31,454 nt of DNA, from the NCBI GenBank assembly GCA_046348685.1, contig JAXMDT010000017.1:1-31454 (forward strand), read 5' to 3'. How positions within the stretch are numbered: position 1 is the first letter of the stretch; every line of letters begins with the position of its first letter. Origin of the DNA: JAXMDT01 sp046348685 (GTDB taxonomy: Bacteria > Pseudomonadota > Alphaproteobacteria > Rickettsiales > UBA998). Position numbers and translations under genes: made by a program. A model generated the notes under the pieces. It saw nothing but the letters and a program-made list of their open reading frames with translations, did no database searches and was not told where the DNA came from. Of the stretch, positions 1 to 8,951 are shown one piece after another.

Positions 1-68
1 TTCCCCCAGAAACATTCCTTTCTTGATTATAGGGTATTTTTAAATGGTCATTAACCGTATACGATGGT

Positions 69-290
69 TTAGAGAGTCTCTCCCTGTAAGCAAACAAAGC
101 TCCAATCACCAGGCATAACTTCTGAAAGTAAGATGGGACCTGATTTTTTGGACTTTTCAAATGCTGCCGTTAGATTTTCTTCAAATTGCTCATCATGGTG
201 GGATTGAATATAATAATATCCCACAACTACTGTTATCGGAGCGCATAAGAGCAAAATGAAAGTAATGTTAAAAACCTTTTGCTTATCCAT
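69..290 (-). CDS. Small single-pass membrane protein, unknown function
   Basis: I do not recognise a named family. From the ATG at 290 the product is 73 residues: a short basic N-terminus (MDKQK), one hydrophobic segment at about residues 6-25, a charged helix-prone stretch, then a C-terminus containing GDWSFVC. This suggests a type II membrane anchor with a small domain outside the membrane. A TTG at 338 in the same frame would add 16 residues, but the ATG lies directly before the membrane segment and has an AGAG upstream. The frame ends at a TAA at 69, yet one frame over the reading stays open to the window edge and looks protein-like, so the true C-terminus may be longer and frameshifted. 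The DNA is AT-richer than the next gene. Being a real gene is moderately sure; the function is unknown. Confidence 0.5.
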   Translation of the reverse strand: MDKQKVFNITFILLLCAPITVVVGYYYIQSHHDEQFEENLTAAFEKSKKSGPILLSEVMPGDWSFVCLQGETL

Positions 291-376
291 AAAACGCTCT
301 AATCGGTCTAATATTGTAATATAGCGACCTTCATACAAACTACAATTGGCTCGTGAAGTTCGTGTTCTGAAGCACG

Positions 377-2563
377 CTACAATGTAATCGCCACCGTGCC
401 CGGGCCATCTTTGCGTAGCAGGCTGATGGAAACATCGCGCTCACGGCGGTGCAGCTGAATGTCCATGGTGGTTGATCCCACCCTCAGATTACGCAGGCAG
501 ACTTCATCAAGAAATTCCGGCAGGACGGGGCGTTGCAGGCTGATGGTTTCCTTCTCGGTATTGAAGGTCAGACCGAGGCACGCCTGCAAAAAAGCAAAAG
601 GCGAGGCGCATGCCCAGGCTTGCGGCGAGCAGGCGACGGGATAATTCGTCGGCGCCTGTCCGGGCGTACGGCGGAAGCCGCAGAAGAGTTCCGGCAGGCG
701 GCGATGCTCCATGTAACAGGCGGCATCGAACATCGCCTTGAATAATTTTTCGCACGAACGCGAATGACCATAGCGTGCCATGCCCATGGCGATCATCGCG
801 TTGTCGTGCGGCCAGATGGAACCGTTATGATACGACATCGGGTTGTAGCGCGCCGCCTCCGTCGCGATCGTGCGGATGCCAAAGCCGCTGAAGAAGGAGC
901 GATCCATGACTTGGCGGAAAATACGGTCCGCCTGGTGCGGCTCGGCGATGCCGGTAAACAGAAGATGCGCCGCGTTGGAGGAGCGCACGCGGCAGGGACG
1001 CTTTTCGCCGTCGAGTGCCAGCACGAACGTGCCGAGCTTCTCATCCCAGAACTGATGAATGAATTTTTGTTTCAGGCGGGAGGCATCATGGCGTAGTTTC
1101 GCCGCCAGCTTTTTATCGCCGCGCAGGGATGCGAGACGGGCAGCCTCGCGCTTGGCGGCATAAACATAACCCTGTACCTCGCAGAGCGCGATGGGGCCTT
1201 GCGCGAGCGCGCCGTCGGCATGGAAGACGGCGTCCTGCGAATCCTTCCAGCCCTGGTTGGCAAGCCCTGAGAGCATGCGGCGCGAATATTCGACAAAACC
1301 GTCGCCGTCCTTATCGCCGTATACATCAATCCATTCCAGTCCTGCCAGAATATGCGGCCAGAGATGATCCAGCTCCTCCATGCTGCCCGTGCGTTCGATA
1401 TAGCGTCCTGCCAGCAGGATAAATAGCGGCGTGCTGTCAATCGATCCATAGTAGCGGCGGAACGGGACTTCGCCGGTATTCGCCATTTCGCCGTATCGTA
1501 CTTCGTGCAGGATTTTTCCGGGTTCCGCATCGGCCGCGGGAATTACTTCCGTTGCCTGGTTTGCCGCAAGATAGCGCAATACGCCGCGCGTGATTTCAGG
1601 ATCGGACCAGAGCACCTGCAATGCCGTCAATAATCCATCGCGCCCGAAGATGGTGCTGAACCAAGGAATTCCGGCATAAGGGTACGGACCGTGTTTGGTC
1701 TCCGTCACCAGCATATCCATGTCGGCGCCTGCACGAACCATTACCTCGTCGAAAACTTCATTAGAGGTTTCCACCGTTACGCCGCGTGCCTGCGCCGCTT
1801 TGGAAGAATGCCAGTATTGCCGTACCGCGCTTAAAAATTGCTTACCGTTGTCTTTAAAGTGCGTTTCCGTCATTTGGTCTTGCGTGCCGAAGCGCATATT
1901 GATGAATAGCGTACGTTGCTCGCCTGGCTTCAATTCAAATGCGTAAACAGCACGGTTTGGCAACAGCGTATGCGGCACGGGATCAAAACGTAGTTGAGTG
2001 AATCGCTGAATCTGGTCAAGGCCCTCATAGCGGAAGGTAGCGGATTGCGTTCCCATTTCAGTTGGATGACGGATGCCGCGCGCTGTTCTTTTTTCGCCGC
2101 GCACTTCAAAAATATCGGTGAAATCGACATCGTACAGAAAATCGAGTGTGAGCGTTTGCGTGGAAAGATGGAAATTATGTAACTTGATGCGCTCGTAATG
2201 AATCCCTTTCCATATAAAACGCGAGCGTACGATGTGAACCGCATCTTTAGGCAATTTCAACTCGCCGCCGTCATAGATGTCCGGCGTCGTCAAATCGACG
2301 ATTAGCATGCCGTTATCATCCCGCAGCGTTGACCCGAGTAACAATGGGTTATTGCCATTGACCAAAAGGTGCGAGGAAGACAGATACCGCGTATCCTCGT
2401 GGTAAATGCCCTGAATGCTTCCGTCATAGGAGGAAATATTACCCTGGCGATCGAGTATGGCGAAGGTATCGCCCTGCTTCAGAATCCACAGGCGGCGCTC
2501 CTGCAGCGACATGTGCGCAGGAATATAAAAGTCGGATGGTTGAGGTTCCTTACGTTCGAGCAT
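377..2563 (-). CDS. Glycogen debranching enzyme / amylo-alpha-1,6-glucosidase family protein
   Basis: The 728-residue protein has the two-part layout of bacterial amylo-alpha-1,6-glucosidase-like proteins. An N-terminal beta domain (about residues 20-230, GDE_N_bis type) precedes an (alpha/alpha)6 barrel. Recognisable barrel motifs are GIPWFSTIFGRDGLL near 297-311, NQGWKDSQD near 434 and YHNGSIWPHDNAM near 576. The family removes alpha-1,6-linked glucose from glycogen or related alpha-glucans in the cytoplasm; the exact substrate cannot be read from sequence. No signal peptide is seen. The ATG at 2563 has GGA six bases upstream. It lies 59 bp downstream of the GT4 gene on the same strand, probably one operon, and beside divergent treY, so a role in alpha-glucan or trehalose turnover is likely. 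It is not a GH13 TreX/GlgX-type debranching enzyme. Confidence 0.88.
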   Translation of the reverse strand: MLERKEPQPSDFYIPAHMSLQERRLWILKQGDTFAILDRQGNISSYDGSIQGIYHEDTRYLSSSHLLVNGNNPLLLGSTLRDDNGMLIVDLTTPDIYDGGELKLPKDAVHIVRSRFIWKGIHYERIKLHNFHLSTQTLTLDFLYDVDFTDIFEVRGEKRTARGIRHPTEMGTQSATFRYEGLDQIQRFTQLRFDPVPHTLLPNRAVYAFELKPGEQRTLFINMRFGTQDQMTETHFKDNGKQFLSAVRQYWHSSKAAQARGVTVETSNEVFDEVMVRAGADMDMLVTETKHGPYPYAGIPWFSTIFGRDGLLTALQVLWSDPEITRGVLRYLAANQATEVIPAADAEPGKILHEVRYGEMANTGEVPFRRYYGSIDSTPLFILLAGRYIERTGSMEELDHLWPHILAGLEWIDVYGDKDGDGFVEYSRRMLSGLANQGWKDSQDAVFHADGALAQGPIALCEVQGYVYAAKREAARLASLRGDKKLAAKLRHDASRLKQKFIHQFWDEKLGTFVLALDGEKRPCRVRSSNAAHLLFTGIAEPHQADRIFRQVMDRSFFSGFGIRTIATEAARYNPMSYHNGSIWPHDNAMIAMGMARYGHSRSCEKLFKAMFDAACYMEHRRLPELFCGFRRTPGQAPTNYPVACSPQAWACASPFAFLQACLGLTFNTEKETISLQRPVLPEFLDEVCLRNLRVGSTTMDIQLHRRERDVSISLLRKDGPGTVAITL

Positions 2564-2622
2564 TACGAGTCCATATTACAGGGAAAGTGCTATCACCATG
2601 TCTACAAGGATCGCAAGCCCTA

Positions 2623-3720
2623 CTAAGAGGCCTGACTCTTTCGCGCGGAGCTTGTTGTGAAGTGCTGCTTGGACAATTTAACCTCAGGCTCCTTTTCGCT
2701 CAGTAATTCCTGATAAAGAGCAATATGGTCTTTGGCCATGCGGCGTGCGCTGAAACGTTCCTCGAAAACGCCGCGAATCCGCTTGCGGTCCAGTGTCATG
2801 GCTTTGGGTACAAATGCCGCCGCTTCTTCGACGGACGTGACATGGAAACCGGTGACACCATGATCGATGATTTCCGGAACCGAACCGTTCGGCCAGGCGA
2901 TAACGGGCGTGCCACATGCCATTGATTCAATCATGGTGAGCCCGAAAGGTTCCGGCCAGTCGATCGGGAAGAGCACAACGGACGCATTGCCAAGAAACTC
3001 GGCTTTGTCTTTCTCGCCGATTTCGCCGACGAACTCGACAAGCGGGTCATCCAGCATCGGCTCCAGCACTTCATGGTAGTAATCAAGACCATCGGCATCA
3101 AGCTTGGCTGCAATCTTTAATGGAATGCCGACGCGTTTAGCGATTTCTATGGCGCGGTCGGGACGCTTTTCGTGATGGATTCGTCCTAAAAAGGCGAGGT
3201 AGCCATCCTTGGGTTTCTCAGTCATCGGATAAAGAGATGTCGGCAGTCCGTGATAGATCGTTTTCGCCCAATTCGCGTACTGGATAGGTGCGCGCTGATG
3301 GTTGGAGATCGAAATCAACGGCATATCGTCGAACTCGGCATAGATTGGCGGCAGGTCAGGCAAATCCTGGCGACCGTGCAGGGTGGTGACGGCGCGTGGC
3401 ACGAGATCGCGGAAAATAGGGAAATGCACATAGTCGACATGGAAATGCAGAATATCGAATGAATCGGCCATGCTGCGAACCTTCTCAAGCATCAGCACGA
3501 GGTACACAAGCGGGTCGCGTATATCGGGATTGAGCCGGATCGCGCGCGAAACGCAGGGCACCAGTTCCGCGGCTGTAAGCGAATCACCACTAGCAAACAA
3601 TGTCACATCATGGCCGAGGCGAACCAGTTCTTCCGTTAGATAAGAGACGACACGTTCCGTACCACCATAGAGTTTAGGCGGTACGCTTTCGATAAGGGGG
3701 GATATCTGAGCGATACGCAT
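2623..3720 (-). CDS. Glycosyltransferase family 4 (GT-B fold)
   Basis: A 365-residue GT-B glycosyltransferase. It begins MRIAQISPL and has the N-terminal glycine motif PPKLYGGTERVV (residues 14-25), which is typical of GT4. The C-terminal nucleotide-sugar site shows the E-x7-E motif as EPFGLTMIE near residue 256, followed by ACGTPVIAWPNGSVPEII. FLGRIHHEKRPD marks the inter-domain region. No transmembrane segment is seen, so it should act in the cytoplasm or at the membrane face. The reading frame extends upstream to 3825, but the ATG at 3720 has a GGAAAG site and starts exactly where family members start. It is the first gene of a probable two-gene operon with the debranching enzyme. Donor and acceptor are unknown; the context suggests a glucan or trehalose-related sugar. 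Confidence 0.87.
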   Translation of the reverse strand: MRIAQISPLIESVPPKLYGGTERVVSYLTEELVRLGHDVTLFASGDSLTAAELVPCVSRAIRLNPDIRDPLVYLVLMLEKVRSMADSFDILHFHVDYVHFPIFRDLVPRAVTTLHGRQDLPDLPPIYAEFDDMPLISISNHQRAPIQYANWAKTIYHGLPTSLYPMTEKPKDGYLAFLGRIHHEKRPDRAIEIAKRVGIPLKIAAKLDADGLDYYHEVLEPMLDDPLVEFVGEIGEKDKAEFLGNASVVLFPIDWPEPFGLTMIESMACGTPVIAWPNGSVPEIIDHGVTGFHVTSVEEAAAFVPKAMTLDRKRIRGVFEERFSARRMAKDHIALYQELLSEKEPEVKLSKQHFTTSSARKSQAS

Positions 3721-3956
3721 AATGTTCTTTCCTGTCAGTTTTGTGCATTTGCAAAATTGACCCGGATATGCATAAAAATTCAATGATAGCTTACGGTATT
3801 TTTTAAAATGATCGAGAAAAATCATCGTGTTATAGATGCGAAGGCAAAGGGTTTACAACATGAAGTTTTAATGACATGCGCCGCTTGCCCGTTGACCTGG
3901 AAAGGTGTGATGTTTAACGTGGAGAAACACCGCGACAAGAACAATAAGCACCTATT
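3721..3956. promoter_or_regulatory. Divergent promoter region between the GT4 operon and treY
   Basis: This 236-bp gap separates two divergent sugar-metabolism units and must hold both promoters. It is AT-rich with several T/A runs. Candidate plus-strand elements are TTGACC near 3893 and TTTACA near 3851, but neither has a convincing -10 at proper spacing. On the minus strand a TATCAT sits near 3782-3787. A short plus-strand frame (3808-3993) overlaps the treY start and has no protein-like features. I cannot pin down either promoter. Confidence 0.35.
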
Positions 3957-6680
3957 ATGGCAAAAGAATCAGCAGCATTACATCACACGTTAGAAATCCC
4001 GACAGCGACGTACCGTTTCCAGCTCCGCCCACCCACCCATGAGGAGCCGGATAATTTGGAACCAGGTCAGGATCGTAAAGACCCAGGTTTGAATTTCAGC
4101 GATGTCGAAAAGCAAATTCCATATTTAAAAAAACTTGGTATTAGCCACGTCTATCTTTCGCCGATTACGGCGCCAATTACAGGTAGCAGGCATGGGTATA
4201 ATACGATTGATTACCATCACGTAAACCCGGAGATTGGCGGCGACGAAGGTTTCAAGCATATGGCGGATGCACTCCATGCGGCCGGTATGAAGATCATCGT
4301 CGATTTCGTTCCAAATCATATGGGAATCGAAGGCGGACAGAACCCATGGTGGCAGGATGTTCTGAAACGCGGCGAGCACTCTAAATACAACCGGTATTTC
4401 GACATCGCCTGGAATCAGGATCCACAGCATAAAGTCATTGTGCCATTTCTAGGAAAATCGGCAGAAGATGCCATCAAGGATCGTGAATTCCGTGTTCAAA
4501 AAAATGAAGCGGGTGAATATTATTTCGATTATTGGGGCAAACCGTTTCCCATTAATGACAAAGGACAAGAGCTGTTAAAAGGCCAGGATGTCGATGCCGT
4601 CAACAGCCAGCAGGAGTTGCTGAAAGAAGTTCTTGATAAGCAATATTACCGTCCTGTCTTCTGGCTGGAGGGTCTTGAGAAGCTAAATTACCGCCGTTTT
4701 TTCAGCATTACGGACCTGGCTGGAATCCGAATAGAAGATCCGGAAGTTTTCACCGATGTGCATCGTACGCTCAAGCAATGGGCTGATGATAAGGTTATTG
4801 ATGGCGTGCGCATCGACCATATCGATGGATTGCGTGATCCAGAAGGTTACCTGAAAAATCTACGCGCGCTGCTTGGAGAACGCATTTACATTACAGCGGA
4901 AAAAATTCTTGGCGCGGACGAGCGCTTGCCGTCTTCGTGGCCGGAAGTGATGCAGGGCACGACGGGATATGACCACATGATTGCGGCGGGTAATGTTTTC
5001 ATCAAGCCTTCCCCAGCGCTTTCCCAAGGCTACGCGCGTTTTATCGGTGCAGAAAATGCACCGTCATACGAAGAGATCATGCGTCAGTCTCGCGTGCAGT
5101 TTATGGAAGGCGAGATGAAGCCGGAGCTGGATCGCTTTCAAGGCAAATTGAAAGAAGCAGCCAAAGCGGCAGGCCATGATTTTAATGATGCGACATTACG
5201 CGTTGCATTAAAGGAAGTGACAGCCGCCTTCCCGATATATCGTACCTATATTTCTGATGACCATGTTTCGGATACGGACAAAAAGGTTATTGCAACAGCG
5301 ACAGGCAATGCCAAAAAATATGCAAAGGATAAAAACGTTGCATCTGCAATCGACTTTATCGGGCGGGTTTTGGATCGTTCGGAGAAAGGGAAGGCAGCCG
5401 ATGAATTCGTCATGGGCTACCAGCAATTCACCGGGCCTATCATTGCGAAAGGCACGGAAGACACCGCCTTTTATCGCTATAATATTTTACGCGGCGCGGT
5501 AGAAGTCGGCGCGGAACTGGATAAACTTGGTTTGTCGCCGGAAGATTTCACGCGCTACCTTCAGCAGCGCATGGCCGTGACGATGAATGCAAGCTCGACG
5601 CATGACAATAAGCTTGGCGAAGATACGCGTGCGCGTGCGGTGACATTATCGCATATTCCGGAAATATGGTCAGAAAAAGCGCTGCAATGGAAAGAGCGGT
5701 TTGCTTCGCTTGCCAAAGATACGGCCCAAAACGGTAAGAGTATCACGGCCGAAGACCAATATCTCTTTTTCCAGACGCTGGTTGCCAGCTATCCGCTGGA
5801 GCTGATGTTTAAAGACGAGGCTTCCCCGTTCAACGAAGTCGATACGGAAAAAGTGTTGAAGGATTACACGTACCGTATGCAGGTTTTTATGGCTAAAGCG
5901 TTGCGTGAAGCGAAAGTAAATACGAGATGGGTGCCGGAAGGCGATGCCCTTCCCGACAAAAAGTATGAGGAAGGCGTGCAGGCATTTGTTGCCGGTGTCA
6001 TCAATGACAAGGATTTTGCGCCCGAGCTTCAGAAGTTCACGCAGAAAGTAGCGCGCATGGGCGCTAACGTCAGCCTGTCGCAACGCATTCTTCAGGCAAC
6101 GTCACCGGGTGTTCCCGATATCTATCAGGGCAGTGAAAGCTGGAATCTGGCGCTTGTCGATCCCGATAACCGGAGAACGCCGGACTTTTCCAAACTTGAT
6201 GAAAATCTGGATAATGCTGCAAATAAGGATTGGAAAATTTTGACTGAAACCTGGCCGGACGGCATCGTTAAGCAGGTGCTCACGCAGCGCCTTTTAAAAC
6301 TGCGCGAGCAGAATCCTGATTTGTTTCTAAGCAACGCCCCTGGCGAATTGGTGCCGCTGCAGGTCTATAATGCTCAGCACGAAGAGGTAAAGGATGTCAT
6401 TGCTTTTGCGCGGGTGCATGGTCAGAAAGCAGTCATTGTTGCGGTACCGGCGGCCTTGAATGATGATCTTTACAAACAAAAGCAAACGGCGCTCGGCGTG
6501 CGGAATGGCCGCCTCGCCGGTGACCTCGAAATCGAGCTACCCGAATCTCTCAAGAACAAAAGCTTCGTCGATACGCTGCGCGAAGGTAAGGAAGTCACGG
6601 TGGAAAAAGGTTCTATAAAACTGCGTCAGGCATTTCATGATCTGCCCGGTGCAGTGATGGGAACAGGACTCTCTCGATGA
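3957..6680 (+). CDS. treY: Malto-oligosyltrehalose synthase (TreY, GH13)
   Basis: The 907-residue protein is a GH13 enzyme of the TreY type. TreY converts the reducing-end alpha-1,4 bond of maltodextrins to alpha,alpha-1,1, giving maltooligosyltrehalose. The N-terminus carries the TreY hallmark TATYRFQLRP, then LGISHVYLSPI. All GH13 conserved regions are visible: DFVPNHMG near residue 115, RIDHIDGLRDP near 286 with the nucleophile Asp, ITAEKILG near 312 with the acid/base Glu, and STHDNKLGEDTRAR near 546. PGVPDIYQGSE near 715 is also typical. The length is within the wide TreY range. The ATG at 3957 has only a weak ribosome site. TreZ, which would release trehalose, is not in the window. The last four bases overlap the next start (ATGA), implying translational coupling. 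Confidence 0.93.
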   Translation: MAKESAALHHTLEIPTATYRFQLRPPTHEEPDNLEPGQDRKDPGLNFSDVEKQIPYLKKLGISHVYLSPITAPITGSRHGYNTIDYHHVNPEIGGDEGFKHMADALHAAGMKIIVDFVPNHMGIEGGQNPWWQDVLKRGEHSKYNRYFDIAWNQDPQHKVIVPFLGKSAEDAIKDREFRVQKNEAGEYYFDYWGKPFPINDKGQELLKGQDVDAVNSQQELLKEVLDKQYYRPVFWLEGLEKLNYRRFFSITDLAGIRIEDPEVFTDVHRTLKQWADDKVIDGVRIDHIDGLRDPEGYLKNLRALLGERIYITAEKILGADERLPSSWPEVMQGTTGYDHMIAAGNVFIKPSPALSQGYARFIGAENAPSYEEIMRQSRVQFMEGEMKPELDRFQGKLKEAAKAAGHDFNDATLRVALKEVTAAFPIYRTYISDDHVSDTDKKVIATATGNAKKYAKDKNVASAIDFIGRVLDRSEKGKAADEFVMGYQQFTGPIIAKGTEDTAFYRYNILRGAVEVGAELDKLGLSPEDFTRYLQQRMAVTMNASSTHDNKLGEDTRARAVTLSHIPEIWSEKALQWKERFASLAKDTAQNGKSITAEDQYLFFQTLVASYPLELMFKDEASPFNEVDTEKVLKDYTYRMQVFMAKALREAKVNTRWVPEGDALPDKKYEEGVQAFVAGVINDKDFAPELQKFTQKVARMGANVSLSQRILQATSPGVPDIYQGSESWNLALVDPDNRRTPDFSKLDENLDNAANKDWKILTETWPDGIVKQVLTQRLLKLREQNPDLFLSNAPGELVPLQVYNAQHEEVKDVIAFARVHGQKAVIVAVPAALNDDLYKQKQTALGVRNGRLAGDLEIELPESLKNKSFVDTLREGKEVTVEKGSIKLRQAFHDLPGAVMGTGLSR

Positions 6681-6988
6681 TGAAAAATCGTATCCTGACG
6701 GACTACCAGTTTTTAAAAAACGAAAAAGGGCAATTGCTGCTTATTCTTTCGCTACCGGATAGTTTTCCGGATCACCCACGATTTTTCTACGATGGAGGGG
6801 CGCATGCACTCTTTTGCCGCACGCCGCAGGATGTGTATGTGATTGCAGACCTGCCTGCTGAAATTACGCCCTACCTAGCGTTTCATGATACTATCAATAT
6901 TGTCGAGCGGCAGGAAAACGCGCAGCAGGGCTATCAGGCGCAGTGCCTGTTTTCGCACGATATTCCCGCGCTATCTGCCCTCCGGTAA
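6677..6988 (+). CDS. Unrecognised 103-residue protein coupled to treY
   Basis: I do not recognise this family. The start overlaps the treY stop by four bases, so it is probably translated with treY. The product is soluble, without signal peptide or membrane segment. It has an alternating hydrophobic pattern (QLLLILSLPDSF, VYVIADLPAEI) that suggests a small beta-rich or alpha/beta domain. An ATG also occurs one codon later. The gene ends nine bases before the stop of the convergent hydrolase gene, leaving no room for a terminator. Coupling suggests a link to TreY, such as an accessory or regulatory protein, but this is inference from position only. Confidence 0.62.
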   Translation: MMKNRILTDYQFLKNEKGQLLLILSLPDSFPDHPRFFYDGGAHALFCRTPQDVYVIADLPAEITPYLAFHDTINIVERQENAQQGYQAQCLFSHDIPALSALR

Positions 6989-6997
6989 TAGGCCGGA

Positions 6998-7840
6998 TTA
7001 TTTCTCGAACTGCTTGAAAAAAGCGATGACGTCGCGCGCCACCGGTTCATCCGAACGCGCAAGGTTTGCAATGATCCCGATATGCCCGAAATCGGGATAG
7101 AAAATCGTTTTCACTGTATCGCCATGCTGCTGCATCGGCGGCACCAGCCGGTCGATATTGATCTTGCCGACGACAGAATCCTGCTCTCCCCAGAGAAGTA
7201 GCATCGGCGGTTCATCGCCATCGATGAACGTCGGCACTTGCATATTCGGATAATTTTCAGGCGGGCCGAACATGTCTTTCAAATCGTCTTCCTCCGGTGT
7301 GAAGGCGTACGGCCCAGCCAATCCTGCAAAAGCGGTAATATCTTTCGGCGAACTGCCATGTTTTTCAAGATAGCGTTTATCAGCCGCGATCAACGCGCCG
7401 ATGTGCGCGCCCGCCGAATGTCCCATGACGTAAAGGTACGATGCATCGCCGCCATATTCCGCGATATGGTGCTTGGTCCATGCGACAGCGCGCGCACCGT
7501 CCTCAACAAACGCTGGAAATTTTTTCTGCGGATATTTTACGTAATCGGGAATGACGACCAAGTATCCTTCCTTGGCAAACCGGTTGGCGACAAAACGGAA
7601 GTCCGCTTTGCTTCCTTCCTCCCAGCGTCCGCCATAGAAAAAAACGATGACCGGCTTTGGTTTTTTACCGTCCGTCGGAATCTGATAAATATCGAGCTTC
7701 TGCCATGGCTCCTCGCCATACGCAATGTCTGCCTCACGCTCCAGCCCGCTGAAATAGCTCGGCACATTGGCAATCGCCGTGCCGAGCGAGATACATCCGG
7801 TAAGGAGCAGGGATAAGAGAACGGAAAAAGATTTACGCAT
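6998..7840 (-). CDS. Alpha/beta hydrolase (esterase-like), probable lipoprotein
   Basis: A 280-residue alpha/beta hydrolase of the esterase/lipase group related to BD-FAE and carboxylesterase-like proteins. The N-terminus is a lipoprotein signal with lipobox LLTGC and Cys16 as the lipidated residue, so it should be anchored on the periplasmic side of a membrane. FFYGGRW at 67-73 replaces the usual HGGG oxyanion motif. The nucleophile elbow GHSAGAH gives Ser142. Asp221 in WGEQDSVVG and His253 in YPDFGHIG complete the likely triad. Substrate is unknown; small esters or acyl groups on envelope sugars are possible. It is convergent with the treY unit and lies 34 bp downstream of the RTX gene on the same strand. 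Confidence 0.82.
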   Translation of the reverse strand: MRKSFSVLLSLLLTGCISLGTAIANVPSYFSGLEREADIAYGEEPWQKLDIYQIPTDGKKPKPVIVFFYGGRWEEGSKADFRFVANRFAKEGYLVVIPDYVKYPQKKFPAFVEDGARAVAWTKHHIAEYGGDASYLYVMGHSAGAHIGALIAADKRYLEKHGSSPKDITAFAGLAGPYAFTPEEDDLKDMFGPPENYPNMQVPTFIDGDEPPMLLLWGEQDSVVGKINIDRLVPPMQQHGDTVKTIFYPDFGHIGIIANLARSDEPVARDVIAFFKQFEK

Positions 7841-7874
7841 TAGGCAACATCATAACCCTCTGTTGCCGTCGCAA

Positions 7875-8867
7875 TCAACCTTCAAAAAACGGGCTGCTGT
7901 CAGAAACGACCAGGAATTCGAAATTGCTCGCTTTCAGGCCATGGAAGGTAACGGCTTGTCCATTCTCAATTGCATCACGCAGGTCATCGAGCTCATCCGC
8001 ATACTGCATTTGCCATGTTTCACTCATGACGAGGTACAGCGTGTCATGTCCGGAATCGCCCGAATAGACATCCTTATCGCCTTCGGAGAACTCATTGAAA
8101 ACATGGTAGAGCGTATCGTTGCCGCTGCCGCCGAACACGCGGTCGCTACCATAACCGCCGTCGATCATGTCGGCGTTGGAACCACCGTCAATCGTGTCGT
8201 TTTCGGTAAAGCCGTCGATCGTATCCATGCCCGTTTCACCGTAAATCTTATCACTGCCCATGCCGCCGTAAATGGAGTCATGCCCCGAACCGCCATAAAG
8301 CGAGTCGCGCCCGACACCGCCATCGACCGTATCGTTACCCGTGCCTCCGGTGATGATATCCGCGCCGCCCGCTTCCTTGTCGCTGCTCGCATCGGAGAGT
8401 TTATCCGAGCCGTAAAGCTCGTCATTACCGGCACCGCCGTGAATCGTGTCATTACCATAACCGCCCTGCAGCGTATCGTGGCCATTGCCGCCATCAACAT
8501 AGTTTGTGCCGCGCTTATCGGTACCAAAAACCAAGTCGTCGCCATCGCCCATCACGAACTTATTATCGCCGTAACTGCCATAAGCCGTATCATTACCTTT
8601 GCCGCCATAAATCGTATCGTTTGCAAAATCGCCTGTCAGTGAATCATTGCCATCCCCGCCGACCAGAACGGTAGGATTATTACCCGCGAGCAGCGTATCA
8701 TCGCCAGCGCCGCCATCCAGCGTATCACGCAGCGAGAATGTCTGCGCGGAATCATCATAGCCGCCTTCAAGAGTATCATTTCCGAGAAATCCGTAAAGCT
8801 TTTCGCTCTCCGAAAACCCGCCGATGATTGAATTATTGCCATCATCGCCCTTGATAATCTTCACCAT
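7875..8867 (-). CDS. RTX-type calcium-binding repeat protein, probably secreted by type I system
   Basis: The 330-residue protein is built almost wholly of glycine/aspartate nonapeptide repeats of the form GGxGxDxLx, well over a dozen copies between about residues 5 and 255 (for example GGAGNDELY, GGSGHDSIY). These bind calcium and fold as a parallel beta roll. No N-terminal signal peptide is seen. The C-terminal 60 residues lack repeats and end in a hydrophobic and acidic tail, as expected for a type I secretion signal. There is no catalytic domain, so it may be a surface or matrix protein, not a toxin. The ATG at 8867 has AAGGAG seven bases upstream; a TTG at 8873 would sit too close to that site. 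No ABC/HlyD/TolC transporter genes are in the window. Confidence 0.85.
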   Translation of the reverse strand: MVKIIKGDDGNNSIIGGFSESEKLYGFLGNDTLEGGYDDSAQTFSLRDTLDGGAGDDTLLAGNNPTVLVGGDGNDSLTGDFANDTIYGGKGNDTAYGSYGDNKFVMGDGDDLVFGTDKRGTNYVDGGNGHDTLQGGYGNDTIHGGAGNDELYGSDKLSDASSDKEAGGADIITGGTGNDTVDGGVGRDSLYGGSGHDSIYGGMGSDKIYGETGMDTIDGFTENDTIDGGSNADMIDGGYGSDRVFGGSGNDTLYHVFNEFSEGDKDVYSGDSGHDTLYLVMSETWQMQYADELDDLRDAIENGQAVTFHGLKASNFEFLVVSDSSPFFEG

Positions 8868-8951
8868 GTGCAAACTCCTTATGTTTGGTTCGTATCAAAC
8901 TAGAGTCTGTATAAATTAGCTATAAAGATAAGTAGCGCCATTAATGTATTG
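8868..8951 (-). promoter_or_regulatory. Upstream region of the RTX gene with strong ribosome site
   Basis: This AT-rich gap holds a clear AAGGAG ribosome site at 8875-8880, which fixes the RTX start at 8867. Just upstream is an imperfect dyad, GTTTG at 8883-8887 and CAAAC at 8896-8900. Further upstream on the minus strand is a TATACA that could be a -10, with no good -35. The dyad could be an operator, but the arms are short. Confidence 0.35.

Noticed and set aside
5670..6083. 137-codon minus-strand frame
   Set aside because: It is antisense to the treY catalytic region, which has all GH13 motifs.
7767..8642. 291-codon open frame on the plus strand
   Set aside because: It lies antisense to the RTX gene and its Ile/Val/Ala-rich repetitive translation is the shadow of the GGxGxDxxx repeats. 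It has no ribosome site.
8050..8800. Repeat-rich DNA that might suggest a CRISPR or tandem-repeat array
   Set aside because: The periodicity is 27 bp (nine codons) with degenerate units and no unique spacers; it is explained by RTX coding repeats.
7875..8867. RTX cytotoxin
   Set aside because: There is no toxin, protease or lipase domain and no type I secretion genes nearby; only the repeats and a likely secretion tail can be supported.
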